34,209 nucleotides of DNA, taken from positions 1 through 34,209 of the forward strand of contig JAQBOA010000031.1 of the NCBI GenBank assembly GCA_028288305.1. The letters run 5' to 3'. Under the pieces are notes generated by a model, which saw only the letters and a program-made list of their open reading frames with translations, searched no databases and was not told the origin of the DNA. The position numbers were made by a program, and so were the translations under genes. Below are positions 1 through 6,858 of the stretch, piece by piece. The stretch's first letter is position 1; every line of letters starts with the position of its first letter. The stretch is from Mucilaginibacter sp. GTDB taxonomy: Bacteria; Bacteroidota; Bacteroidia; Sphingobacteriales; Sphingobacteriaceae.

Positions 1-30
1 CTTTGTTTTTTATTATTCACTACCGATATT

Positions 31-47
31 TTGCTCCAATGGAGCAA
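31..47. other. Short perfect hairpin near the left edge
   Basis: TTGCTCC and GGAGCAA form a 7-bp perfect stem with a 3-nt loop. No T-run follows on either strand, so it is not a convincing intrinsic terminator. The rest of positions 1-226 is AT-rich and shows no ORF I can support. A gene could enter from the left and stop within the first 80 bases, but nothing recognisable remains. Confidence 0.3.
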
Positions 48-226
48 GCTTCAACAATTATCGATATTCCTTATATAATTATTGAATAATTATCAAAAAC
101 ACAACCGCACTTAAACGCCTTATTCTATTAAATATAATTATGTTCGGAGATAACTATATATTAATCTCCTCTTTTTTTAGGCACGCCGATTTTGCATTCA
201 GTCACATAACGGGCGAAGTAGAACGT

Positions 227-913
227 TTACTTTGCCCTCCTAAGCCCTTTAAGTTCCTGTACCGTTACTGCATTCATTTTTTCTATCGCAATAGTAAACG
301 CAATGCTGCTTAATAATTTGATGTGTGCTTTTAACCAGGTCAGCGTTTGCTCCGGGTAAACTGTATGTAATTCGCGCAGCGACCAGCCAACGCCTTTCTG
401 TATGTAGTATTCCTTATCGGTTAACAAGGGTGTTATTAACTGTTCAATATCGTTAAATGCCGGATACAGCTTTTTGGTGCGACTGTAGTAAAGCAGTGAG
501 ACTACCGATTGCCTTCGCTTCCATAGATTTTCGTCCCGGTTCCATTCTTTTAGCCGGGCATAAACTTCCTGGGGCGCTGCTACCAGTATTTTGGTGTAGA
601 TTTTTGCCAGCGCATCACAAAGTCCCCAATCGTCCACCTGCTCCTGCCAGCCAACAATGATGGGCCACATCTCAAGCAGTTCACTGTCTTTTTTCAGGTG
701 CCGCTCCAAAAAGAAAAAAGCATGCAGCCTAACCCAAAAATCATTTTCGGTATGCCATAGCTCGTCCCATATCGCCAGTTGTTGGCTAAAAGGCATACTT
801 GAAAAAGTATACCCGCGCCTGGATTCGCGGCGGTGCATAGGGACGTTCCCGCGCAAAGCATAAATATGTGAACGTACTTCCTGTAACTGAATGTGATAAT
901 CAGATTTTTTCAT
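227..913 (-). CDS. AlkD-like DNA alkylation repair protein
   Basis: 228 residues, the usual length of the AlkD family of HEAT-like-repeat DNA glycosylases, which excise N3- and N7-alkylated bases. The protein is helical and Trp/Arg-rich throughout. The family pattern is visible: VDDWGLCDAL (about 93-102) with the Asp pair and Trp, WKRRQSVVSLL (131-141), and YYIQKGVGWSLRE (169-181). These are the segments that form the DNA-binding concave face in known AlkD structures. The start is supported by a perfect Bacteroidota -7 box (TAGTTTTG, 921-928) only 7 nt upstream, which implies a very short leader. It is transcribed alone, with the minus-strand YiaA/B-like gene upstream. Activity is inferred from the family. 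Confidence 0.85.
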   Translation of the reverse strand: MKKSDYHIQLQEVRSHIYALRGNVPMHRRESRRGYTFSSMPFSQQLAIWDELWHTENDFWVRLHAFFFLERHLKKDSELLEMWPIIVGWQEQVDDWGLCDALAKIYTKILVAAPQEVYARLKEWNRDENLWKRRQSVVSLLYYSRTKKLYPAFNDIEQLITPLLTDKEYYIQKGVGWSLRELHTVYPEQTLTWLKAHIKLLSSIAFTIAIEKMNAVTVQELKGLRRAK

Positions 914-920
914 TGCATTA

Positions 921-928
921 CAAAACTA
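921..928 (-). promoter_or_regulatory. -7 promoter element of the AlkD-like gene
   Basis: On the minus strand this reads TAGTTTTG, an exact match to the Bacteroidota -7 consensus TAnnTTTG. It ends 7 nt before the ATG at 913, so transcription would begin almost at the start codon. I see no clear -33 TTTG. Confidence 0.5.
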
Positions 929-1013
929 ACTGTCTGTTTCCGAAGATCCTCTCGCACAGGAGGCCTGAAATAAGTGCAAGCTATTGCAGGAACACTTTCT
1001 TTACAAGTACGTT

Positions 1014-1412
1014 TTACGCTTGTTTCTCAAAATTTATCACATCCCTTGTATTTTTCTGCACTGCTATTGCTGCAAACAAGGTTAATAAAAATGACATAGC
1101 ATAAAAACCCTTTTCACTCAAAGTCAATGTTACGTTCCACAAACCTATGGTGAGCAACAAAATTGAGATGAGGGTACAAGCCCAGCTTAAGCCATAGTAA
1201 ATATTGGTTACAGCGATGCCCTCTAACCTGTCGCGAACACTTTTTTGGACAGATATAGCCGCAAATAATCCAAAAAGCAATATTGTAAAATAATACCCTT
1301 TTTCGTTGAGTGCCATTTGGGCATTCCATAGACCAATGTTATAACTAACAAAACCTATAATTAAGGCTGTCCATGATGCTCCTATAAAGGCGTTAGATGG
1401 TTTGTGATACAT
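1014..1412 (-). CDS. YiaA/YiaB-type inner membrane protein
   Basis: 132 residues from the chosen start. The protein is two copies of the same unit: two transmembrane helices containing GLWN(A/V), a KG(Y/F)Y segment, a second helix ending FAAI(S/A)VQK, and a short charged tail (residues about 7-65 and 72-130). This is the YiaA/B two-helix-domain architecture. Its role is unknown, although E. coli YiaAB has been linked to envelope phenotypes. The open frame extends 51 codons further upstream, but a good promoter (TATCTTTA, 1433-1440, with TTGG 18 nt further upstream) lies inside that extension, and homology begins at this Met, so 1412 is the better start. It stands alone between the AlkD-like and Crp genes. 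Confidence 0.7.
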   Translation of the reverse strand: MYHKPSNAFIGASWTALIIGFVSYNIGLWNAQMALNEKGYYFTILLFGLFAAISVQKSVRDRLEGIAVTNIYYGLSWACTLISILLLTIGLWNVTLTLSEKGFYAMSFLLTLFAAIAVQKNTRDVINFEKQA

Positions 1413-1432
1413 AGTTTTCGGTAATTTTATGC

Positions 1433-1462
1433 TAAAGATAATAGAAGGGGTTGAAAAACCAA
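1433..1462 (-). promoter_or_regulatory. Promoter of the YiaA/B-like gene
   Basis: On the minus strand a -33-like TTGG (1459-1462) is followed after 18 nt by TATCTTTA (1433-1440), which matches 7 of 8 positions of TAnnTTTG. The ATG at 1412 lies 20 nt downstream. The arrangement supports the shorter start. Confidence 0.4.
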
Positions 1463-1669
1463 TCATAATATTTGGCATAAAGTATAAATTAATCTGAACG
1501 CTCTGCGCCAAGTGTGCCAGGTTGTGCCACCATGTGCCAGGTGCTCCAGCCACACCGGTGATCAAGTATGTAACCTAACTACTACCAAATTATACCATCA
1601 AATTGTTTTCCCCTCTCTGGAGGCCCTGCTGAAGCTTAATAGCTATTATGCAACGCGATATAAAAAATT

Positions 1670-1677
1670 TACCTTTG
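1670..1677 (+). promoter_or_regulatory. -7 promoter element of the Crp/Fnr gene
   Basis: TACCTTTG matches TAnnTTTG exactly and lies 24 nt before the ATG at 1702. It falls inside the longest possible frame (ATG at 1648), which argues that translation really starts at 1702. Confidence 0.5.
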
Positions 1678-1701
1678 CGTAGATCATTGTTTCCTGGATC
1701 A

Positions 1702-2286
1702 ATGCACGAATCTCTTATAAAATACATCGAAAGTTATACTACCACACCTCTTACCGAAAAAGAGATAGATGTGGTTAAAAATGCTTTTGTGCTAAAAAAA
1801 ATAAGAAAAAAGCAATACTTTTTGCAGGAAGGTCAAGTCTGCAAGTATGCTGCATTTATTGTTAAAGGGGCCATGCGGCAATACAGTGTTGATGATAAAG
1901 GCACAGAACATATTGTTGGCTTGTTAATTGAGAATTGGTGGGCTGTCGACCGTGAAAGTTATGTGATGCTCACTCCTTCGGTTTATAATATTGATGCGTG
2001 GGAAGACACAGAAATGCTGGTGATTACAAAAGCCGACTTTTTGAACCACCTAAGTTCTATTCCGGCTATCAATGAAATGGCAAGAAAGCTGGATGAAAAC
2101 TATGCTATCGCAACTCAAAAAAGATTGAACGCTAATATTAGTTTTTCAGCTGAAAAACGATTTGCTGATTTCGCAAACAGTCACTCTGAATTTTTGCAAC
2201 GCTTTCCGCAGCATATCATTGCTTCTTATCTTGGCATTACCAAAGAAACCCTTAGCCGCATACGCCACCAGGCTGTAAACAAATAA
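1702..2286 (+). CDS. Crp/Fnr-family transcriptional regulator
   Basis: 194 residues from the chosen ATG (MHESLIKYI...). An N-terminal cyclic-nucleotide-binding-type beta roll covers about 20-125, including YFLQEGQVCKYAAFIVKGAMRQY. A C-terminal segment contains the recognition helix (IIASYLGITKETLSRIRH, about 172-189), the form typical of Bacteroidota Crp-like regulators. The beta roll lacks the full E. coli CRP cAMP pocket, so the ligand is unknown. The frame opens at 1648, but a perfect -7 box at 1670-1677 makes 1702 more likely. The pirin gene follows on the same strand after 137 nt with its own promoter-like region; Crp-type regulators next to pirins suggest control of that gene, which is an inference. 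Confidence 0.85.
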   Translation: MHESLIKYIESYTTTPLTEKEIDVVKNAFVLKKIRKKQYFLQEGQVCKYAAFIVKGAMRQYSVDDKGTEHIVGLLIENWWAVDRESYVMLTPSVYNIDAWEDTEMLVITKADFLNHLSSIPAINEMARKLDENYAIATQKRLNANISFSAEKRFADFANSHSEFLQRFPQHIIASYLGITKETLSRIRHQAVNK

Positions 2287-2301
2287 GACCGCCGTTTCTG
2301 T

Positions 2302-2336
2302 TATCATTTATCAACAGATTTTTATATCATTTATCA
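2302..2336 (+). promoter_or_regulatory. Direct repeat pair upstream of pirin, candidate activator sites
   Basis: TATCATTTATCA occurs twice without mismatch, at 2302-2313 and 2325-2336, spaced 23 bp start to start (about two helical turns). Assuming the -7-like CAACTTTG at 2361-2368 and transcription starting near 2374, the copies centre near -66 and -43, the usual places for activators. Binding by the adjacent Crp-type regulator is an inference. Confidence 0.4.
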
Positions 2337-2423
2337 TCGTTCTACGCTTTCCTTTTCCTGCAACTTTGCATTATTATTAATTCAGTTTAAAGACTGTTTT
2401 AACACATTTAATCAGATCAAAAA

Positions 2424-3323
2424 ATGAAGAAGAAAATTAGTTTCTCAATGCAAGGGCATAGAGCCGACATAGGTGAATATGTTATTTACCGCATATTGCC
2501 CAACAAATATACCCAGGCAGTTGGTCCGTTTGTATTTTTGGACCATGTTCCGCCAATTAAACATTCGCCAAACGAACCGCTTAAAGTAGTAAACGGAAGT
2601 GGTGCACACCCTCACCGGGGCATTGCAACATTAACTTACATTTTGAATGGGGAAGCCGATCATTTCGACAGCAGCGGGCATCACGCAAAGGTAGGATCTG
2701 GGGGAGCACAATGGATGAAAGCCGGCAATGGAATTATTCATGACGAAGTTATGAATGTTGATCCTCAAACCAACAACCTGCTTACTCATGGTTTTCAGTT
2801 TTGGATTAATCTTCCTGCTAAGCAAAAAGCCGAACAACCCGAGTATCTTCCCCTACAGGCAAGCGAAGTGCCGCAGCAAAAGCTAAGTGATAACAGTGGA
2901 TGGATCAAAGTAATTGTGGGTGAGTACGAAAACCTGGTTTCAAAAATCCCGAATTACTCAAAGCAGTTTTTATATCATATTCACCTGGAAGCAGGAAAAC
3001 AATTTTCCATCGATACCGAAAATGGCCTGGAATATGCAGCCTTTCTCCCGGTGCACAATGCTATGATCAATGACACAGAATTTAGGAAAGGTGATTTGAT
3101 CGGGTTCGACAAACCGGATGGAACAATTGAAATCAACAACAATTCCGAAGTTGCTATTGACATTATTCTGTTTGGCGGTGAAAAATATGCAGAACCAATT
3201 GTAGCCGCTGGTCCCTTTGTAATGAACTCGGACCTTGAAATTGCTGAAGCATACCGCGATTTTCATGAAGGTAAATACGGAAGGATCAATTTAGATCAAA
3301 AAGAATTAAAAACAAGTAAATAA
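2424..3323 (+). CDS. Pirin family protein
   Basis: 299 residues, the typical bicupin length. The metal-binding pirin signature is intact: H62 and H64 in GAHPHRG, and H106 and E108 in GIIHDE, the four iron ligands of pirin. The N-terminal cupin covers about 15-140, and the C-terminal cupin about 180-290 with AGPFVMNSDLEIAEAYRDF near the end. Some pirins have quercetin dioxygenase activity and others act as redox-responsive cofactors; the sequence does not decide which. It lies 137 nt after the Crp/Fnr gene. There is no signal peptide, so it is cytoplasmic. Confidence 0.9.
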   Translation: MKKKISFSMQGHRADIGEYVIYRILPNKYTQAVGPFVFLDHVPPIKHSPNEPLKVVNGSGAHPHRGIATLTYILNGEADHFDSSGHHAKVGSGGAQWMKAGNGIIHDEVMNVDPQTNNLLTHGFQFWINLPAKQKAEQPEYLPLQASEVPQQKLSDNSGWIKVIVGEYENLVSKIPNYSKQFLYHIHLEAGKQFSIDTENGLEYAAFLPVHNAMINDTEFRKGDLIGFDKPDGTIEINNNSEVAIDIILFGGEKYAEPIVAAGPFVMNSDLEIAEAYRDFHEGKYGRINLDQKELKTSK

Positions 3324-3529
3324 TTCTTTAGTTCAGCACCATTAAAACTTATTTGAGAAAACAAGAACATGTACAATCACCAATGGCATCATTTTAATCA
3401 ACAGTAGCAACGACAATGCTCTATATGATAAATAAAAGCGAACATTAATAATTTTTCCGACGGGAATTATGACAGTGAATGGTTAAATACCCGCCACTTA
3501 ACACCCAAAATATTTTTTATCAAACTATT

Positions 3530-3549
3530 GCGCAAGCAAATGCTTGCGC
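3530..3549. promoter_or_regulatory. Operator 1 upstream of arsR-type gene
   Basis: A perfect inverted repeat: GCGCAAGCA, 2-nt spacer AA, TGCTTGCGC. It abuts the -7 box at 3551-3558. It shares the half-site GCAAGnA with the second palindrome at 3557-3574, and the two centres are 26 bp apart. The position suits autorepression by the ArsR-type protein. Confidence 0.6.
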
Positions 3550-3550
3550 T

Positions 3551-3558
3551 TATATTTG
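3551..3558 (+). promoter_or_regulatory. -7 promoter element of the arsR operon
   Basis: TATATTTG matches TAnnTTTG exactly. It lies between and partly within two palindromes, so repressor binding would cover it. The ATG at 3579 is 20 nt downstream. Confidence 0.55.
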
Positions 3559-3574
3559 CAAGTACTTACTTGCA
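3557..3574. promoter_or_regulatory. Operator 2 upstream of arsR-type gene
   Basis: A perfect inverted repeat: TGCAAGTA, 2-nt spacer CT, TACTTGCA. It overlaps the last two bases of the -7 box and the presumed transcription start, and ends 4 nt before the ATG at 3579. Its geometry and half-site match operator 1. Confidence 0.6.
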
Positions 3575-3578
3575 TAAT

Positions 3579-3917
3579 ATGAAAGCCCGACGTGATGTAT
3601 ACCAAGCCATAGCCGATCCTACCCGCAGGGCAATCATCAGCATGATTGCCAATCAACCCCATAATGTAAATTCCATTGCCGAACATTTTGATATGACCCG
3701 ACAGGCTGTATCACTTCATGTTAAAATTTTGACTGATTGCGGTCTTGTCACAATTAAACAGCATGGAAGAGACAGGTTTTGCGAAGCACAATTGGACCGG
3801 CTGAGTGAGGTATCTGCATTTGTGGATCAGTACCGGCAGCATTGGGAAAGTAAATTAGACGCTTTAGAAACATATTTAGAAAAACTTAAAAAAGAGAGAT
3901 ATGGAAAACAAAAGTAG
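3579..3917 (+). CDS. ArsR-family winged-helix regulator
   Basis: 112 residues. A compact winged helix is visible: AIADPTRRAIISMIA (about 8-22), recognition helix region IAEHFDMTRQAVSLHVKIL (32-50), and wing LVTIKQHGRDRFCEA (56-70). A C-terminal helix (VDQYRQHWESKLDALETYLEKLK) probably dimerises. There is no CxC metal motif, so it belongs to the group paired with SRPBCC/AHSA1 proteins rather than to metal sensors. A longer frame from TTG 3528 would run through the operators and the -7 box; ATG 3579 is preferred. Its last 17 nt overlap the SRPBCC gene, which implies translational coupling. It probably represses its own operon through the two upstream palindromes. Confidence 0.85.
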   Translation: MKARRDVYQAIADPTRRAIISMIANQPHNVNSIAEHFDMTRQAVSLHVKILTDCGLVTIKQHGRDRFCEAQLDRLSEVSAFVDQYRQHWESKLDALETYLEKLKKERYGKQK

Positions 3918-4380
3918 CACACATGACCGGGAACTTGTGATATCAAGAAAGCTGAATGCACCGGTAGAATTAGTTTGGGAAGTTTGGACCAGGCCCGAAC
4001 ACATTGCAAATTGGTGGGGGCCCAATGGATTTACAAATACTATTACTAAAATGGACTTAATTCCTGGCGGTGAATGGGATTTAGTTATGCATGGTCCGGA
4101 CGGAACGGACTATAAGAACAAAAGCATATTTAAGGAAGTAATTCCCTTTAAAAAAATAGTTTACGAGCACATTTCACCCAGGTTCGTTGCAACTGTCAAT
4201 TTTGAAGAACAGGGTGAACAAACACTTATTAACTGGCATATGCTTTTTGAGACAGCTGAAGAATTTATCCGTGTCGTAAAAACCTTTAAAGCAGATGAAG
4301 GATTAAAGCAAAACATAGAGAAACTTGAGGGTTATTTAGCTGAAAGAGTTAAAGGAAAAGAATCAAGAACCAAGAGGTAA
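3901..4380 (+). CDS. SRPBCC (AHSA1-like) domain protein
   Basis: 159 residues forming one START/Bet v1-like fold of the AHSA1 type: ISRKLNAPVELVWEVWTRPEHIANWWGP at the N terminus, PGGEWDLVMHGPDG in the middle, and a long C-terminal helix (EGLKQNIEKLEGYL). The family binds hydrophobic ligands; ArsR-SRPBCC pairs are common, but the ligand is rarely known. It overlaps arsR by 17 nt and precedes the hydrolase by 12 nt, so the three form one operon. The last seven residues (KESRTKR) are encoded by the left arm of a repeat element (4358-4394) and extend past the conserved fold. Confidence 0.8.
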   Translation: MENKSSTHDRELVISRKLNAPVELVWEVWTRPEHIANWWGPNGFTNTITKMDLIPGGEWDLVMHGPDGTDYKNKSIFKEVIPFKKIVYEHISPRFVATVNFEEQGEQTLINWHMLFETAEEFIRVVKTFKADEGLKQNIEKLEGYLAERVKGKESRTKR

Positions 4381-4482
4381 GAACCAGGAACCATGAGTAA
4401 GAAAAACATTAGGACAGTGAAAAATACCTTAAAAAGGTTATGGGCTTTAACTTGGCTCTTGATTCTCGGTTCTTGTTTCTCC
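4358..4482. repeat. CAAGAACC-type inverted-repeat element within coding sequence
   Basis: The left arm (4358-4394) carries AATCAAGAACCAAGAG and AGAACCAGGAACC. The right arm (4451-4482) is the reverse-complement type, containing CTCTTGATTCTCGGTTCTTG. Between them are about 55 nt. The same sequence family occurs at 9252-9372. It looks like a non-coding repeat that has become part of two reading frames. Confidence 0.5.
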
Positions 4483-5289
4483 TACGCGCAGCAAATTAAT
4501 ACTATGGAAAAATTAAAAACATCAGGTTATGCCCCTGTAAATGGCCTGAAGATGTATTATGAAATATATGGTAGTGGTATTACGCCTTTAGTGCTGATAC
4601 ATGGAGGCGGCTCCACTATTGAAACTACCTTCGGCAATATGCTGCCATTGCTTTCGGGCTATGGTAAACTAATTACCCTTGAGTTGCAGGCACACGGCCG
4701 CACAAATAACCGGGACGCGCCAGAATCTTTTGAGCAAGACGCTGATGACGTGGCTACCCTGCTTAAATATCTTAAAATAGATAAAGCTAATTTTTTCGGA
4801 TTTAGCAATGGGGGTACTACCACTTTGCAGATTGCGATAAGGCATCCGGAGATAGTTAACAAAATAGTTGTTGCTTCCGGCGCTTATAAAAGAGACGGAT
4901 TTATACCGGGCTTTTTTGATGGCTTCCAAAATGCTACTTTGGATAATATGCCTGAACCGCTAAAGGTTGCTTTCTTAAAAGTAACACCCGACAAAGGTAG
5001 TTTACAGGTAATGTTTGATAAGGATGTATCGCGGATGAAAACCTTTAAAGACATGGCGGATGATGATTTGCGATCTATAAAAGCACCTGCTTTGCTTATG
5101 GCAGCCGACCATGATGTAACAACGCCGGAGCATGCATTAAAAATGTCGCATTTAATACCCAATGCACAGTTGGTAATATTGCCTGGTACCCATGGCTCAT
5201 TTATCGGAGCTGCGGAGGTTGGTAATGCGAAGGGCAGCAAATTGCCGGAAGTAACCGCTGTACTGGTTGAAGAATTTTTAATTAAATAA
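4393..5289 (+). CDS. Secreted alpha/beta-hydrolase fold protein
   Basis: 298 residues. The hydrolase core starts near residue 47: oxyanion region LIHGGGST, nucleophile elbow GFSNGGTT (Ser about 139), acid in AADHDVTTPEH, and His in LPGTHGSF. All triad positions are present. The substrate is unknown. The N terminus has basic residues, then LTWLLILGSCFSYAQ, a signal peptide with a possible lipobox (LGSC, Cys28) or a signal peptidase I site after YAQ. Residues about 20-30 are encoded by the right arm of the repeat element. An internal ATG at 4504 would give a cytoplasmic form without this segment. Third gene of the arsR operon. Confidence 0.8.
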   Translation: MSKKNIRTVKNTLKRLWALTWLLILGSCFSYAQQINTMEKLKTSGYAPVNGLKMYYEIYGSGITPLVLIHGGGSTIETTFGNMLPLLSGYGKLITLELQAHGRTNNRDAPESFEQDADDVATLLKYLKIDKANFFGFSNGGTTTLQIAIRHPEIVNKIVVASGAYKRDGFIPGFFDGFQNATLDNMPEPLKVAFLKVTPDKGSLQVMFDKDVSRMKTFKDMADDDLRSIKAPALLMAADHDVTTPEHALKMSHLIPNAQLVILPGTHGSFIGAAEVGNAKGSKLPEVTAVLVEEFLIK

Positions 5290-5382
5290 GTTTATTAATG
5301 TTTAAGTTTTTATAACAAGTGTAAACTCCGCTGTTCGTATTTTGCCCTTGTATTAAATAATTACCAATGGCCAATTCGATGT

Positions 5383-5439
5383 ATGGAAAAACCGTATAAA
5401 ATAATACTTATTGACGATGTAAATATTTACTGTACTTAA
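5383..5439 (+). pseudogene. Possible relic of a response-regulator N terminus
   Basis: An ATG opens an 18-codon frame reading MEKPYKIILIDDVNIYCT and then stops. KIILIDD is the first beta strand and acidic pair of a receiver domain, as found in LuxR/NarL-type response regulators of this phylum. Nothing homologous follows before the convergent NHL gene. A short match like this could be chance. Confidence 0.3.
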
Positions 5440-5470
5440 ATATGGTCAAGCTTTAAAGGTAATTACAGTG

Positions 5471-6541
5471 CTAAAATTTTATTTCGCGTATAAGGTTGTT
5501 ACCGGTATCTGCAACAAATATTCTTCCGTAATTATCTACCACCACTCCCTGCGGATTATTAAAGGTTGCAGTATTTAACGCGCCGTTATCTGCCCCTGCC
5601 AAACCTGTGCCTGCAACGGTGGTTACTGTTCCATCCGGAGCTATTTTACGTATCAGGTTGTTATTTGAATCGCCAACATACACATTTCCGCTGGCATCTA
5701 CTGTTATTCCGGCTGGCCCGTTAAATGAAGCGGCAGTACCTACACCATTAACTGCACCTGCGCTGCCACTGCCTGCAAGAGTTGTTACTACACCCTGTGG
5801 GGTAATTTTTCGGATCAGGTTATTACCTTCATCAGCTACATACACATTTCCACCGGCGTCAACTGTCAGTGCCTGGGGCTGATTAAATGACGCCGCCGTG
5901 CCGGCTCCGTTTGCCGCACCCCTGTTACCGCTGCCGGCAAGGGTGGTCACAACGCCCTTGGGAGTTATTTTACGTATCATACTGTTGCCGTTATCAGCTA
6001 CGTATACATTTCCGGCACCATCCGTTGCAACACCTGTTGGCTCATTAAACAAAGCTGCGGTACCGGTACCATTTATAAAGCCGGCAGAGCCATTGCCGGC
6101 AAAAGTTGTTACTACGCCTTGTGGATTTATTTCACGAATTGCTGAATTTGCCATGTCTGCAATAAACACGTTACCACTTGAATCCGCTGCTGTACCAGTG
6201 GGAGAATTAAAGGTAACCGAGCCTTTTGTATTGGAGAATCCTACGTTACCGTTACCAGCAATCACGTTAACAACGCCCTGTGGTGATATTATTCGAATCA
6301 AATTATTTTGTTTATCTGCCACAAACAAAAAACCGTCAATATTCATTCCTATACCGGTAGGATAATTAAATGAAGCCAATTGTTTAGTACCATCAACAGC
6401 ACCGGGGGTACCCGTTCCGGCAAAAGTAATTACAGAAGGAGGGATTACCGGAATAATAGGTGTAGTCGTTATTTCGCTTTTTTTACTACAAGCGGTAATG
6501 AACAATAACGCAACTAAAAGTAATGTAAAAGATATTTTCAT
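5471..6541 (-). CDS. NHL-repeat lipoprotein, six-bladed propeller
   Basis: 356 residues. The N terminus is a lipoprotein signal with the lipobox ITAC (Cys18), followed by a short linker rich in Thr, Pro and Ile. Six NHL repeats of about 54-56 residues follow, each with FN-P-G(I/V) ... D..GN(V/I)(Y/F)VAD ... N.IR.I.P.G.V.T.AG.G. The last repeat stops at its third strand (NLIREIKF), so the first strand (VITFAGTG) probably closes the ring. The repeats are also visible in DNA as units of roughly 160-170 bp, which suggests internal duplication. The likely role is a surface binding or scaffold protein, with no enzyme residues evident. It converges on the hydrolase gene. Confidence 0.85.
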   Translation of the reverse strand: MKISFTLLLVALLFITACSKKSEITTTPIIPVIPPSVITFAGTGTPGAVDGTKQLASFNYPTGIGMNIDGFLFVADKQNNLIRIISPQGVVNVIAGNGNVGFSNTKGSVTFNSPTGTAADSSGNVFIADMANSAIREINPQGVVTTFAGNGSAGFINGTGTAALFNEPTGVATDGAGNVYVADNGNSMIRKITPKGVVTTLAGSGNRGAANGAGTAASFNQPQALTVDAGGNVYVADEGNNLIRKITPQGVVTTLAGSGSAGAVNGVGTAASFNGPAGITVDASGNVYVGDSNNNLIRKIAPDGTVTTVAGTGLAGADNGALNTATFNNPQGVVVDNYGRIFVADTGNNLIREIKF

Positions 6542-6858
6542 ATTGTTGAATAAAGTAATTTTAAATTAAATAATGGGGCAGTGCGCTCCCGGTTTATAGA
6601 GTTTATTTTCTTGTAAACGTTAGGATGTAAATATTATTTTGAAGATAAAGAAGAGAAATTATAGAGCTCTTTTTCGATAAGACAATTGCTGACCTAGATG
6701 TCTCTAATTTACTACAATGTAAATAGTAACTTTCCATATTCCAGGTAAATAATCCGGACATTGGATGCTAGCAAATTGAATATATACCGTATTGTTGTTT
6801 GAAAATTTCTGTTCAGATAAAAAATCTGCACATTTGCATATCCGCTTAATTAATTGCT
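6542..6858. other. 317-nt intergenic region between divergent genes
   Basis: This holds the promoters of the NHL gene (minus) and the arginase-fold gene (plus). A -7-like CACATTTG (6829-6836, 7 of 8) precedes the latter and sits in CTGCACATTTGCATATC, which resembles the repeats upstream of secA. TTACTA and TAGTAA (around 6710-6730) form a weak inverted repeat. No ORF, RNA or strong hairpin was found. Confidence 0.35.

Noticed and set aside
5607..6365. Two long plus-strand ORFs opposite the NHL gene
   Set aside because: They are antisense frames kept open by the regular NHL repeats; the proteins are repetitive Pro/Val/Thr sequences with no promoter.
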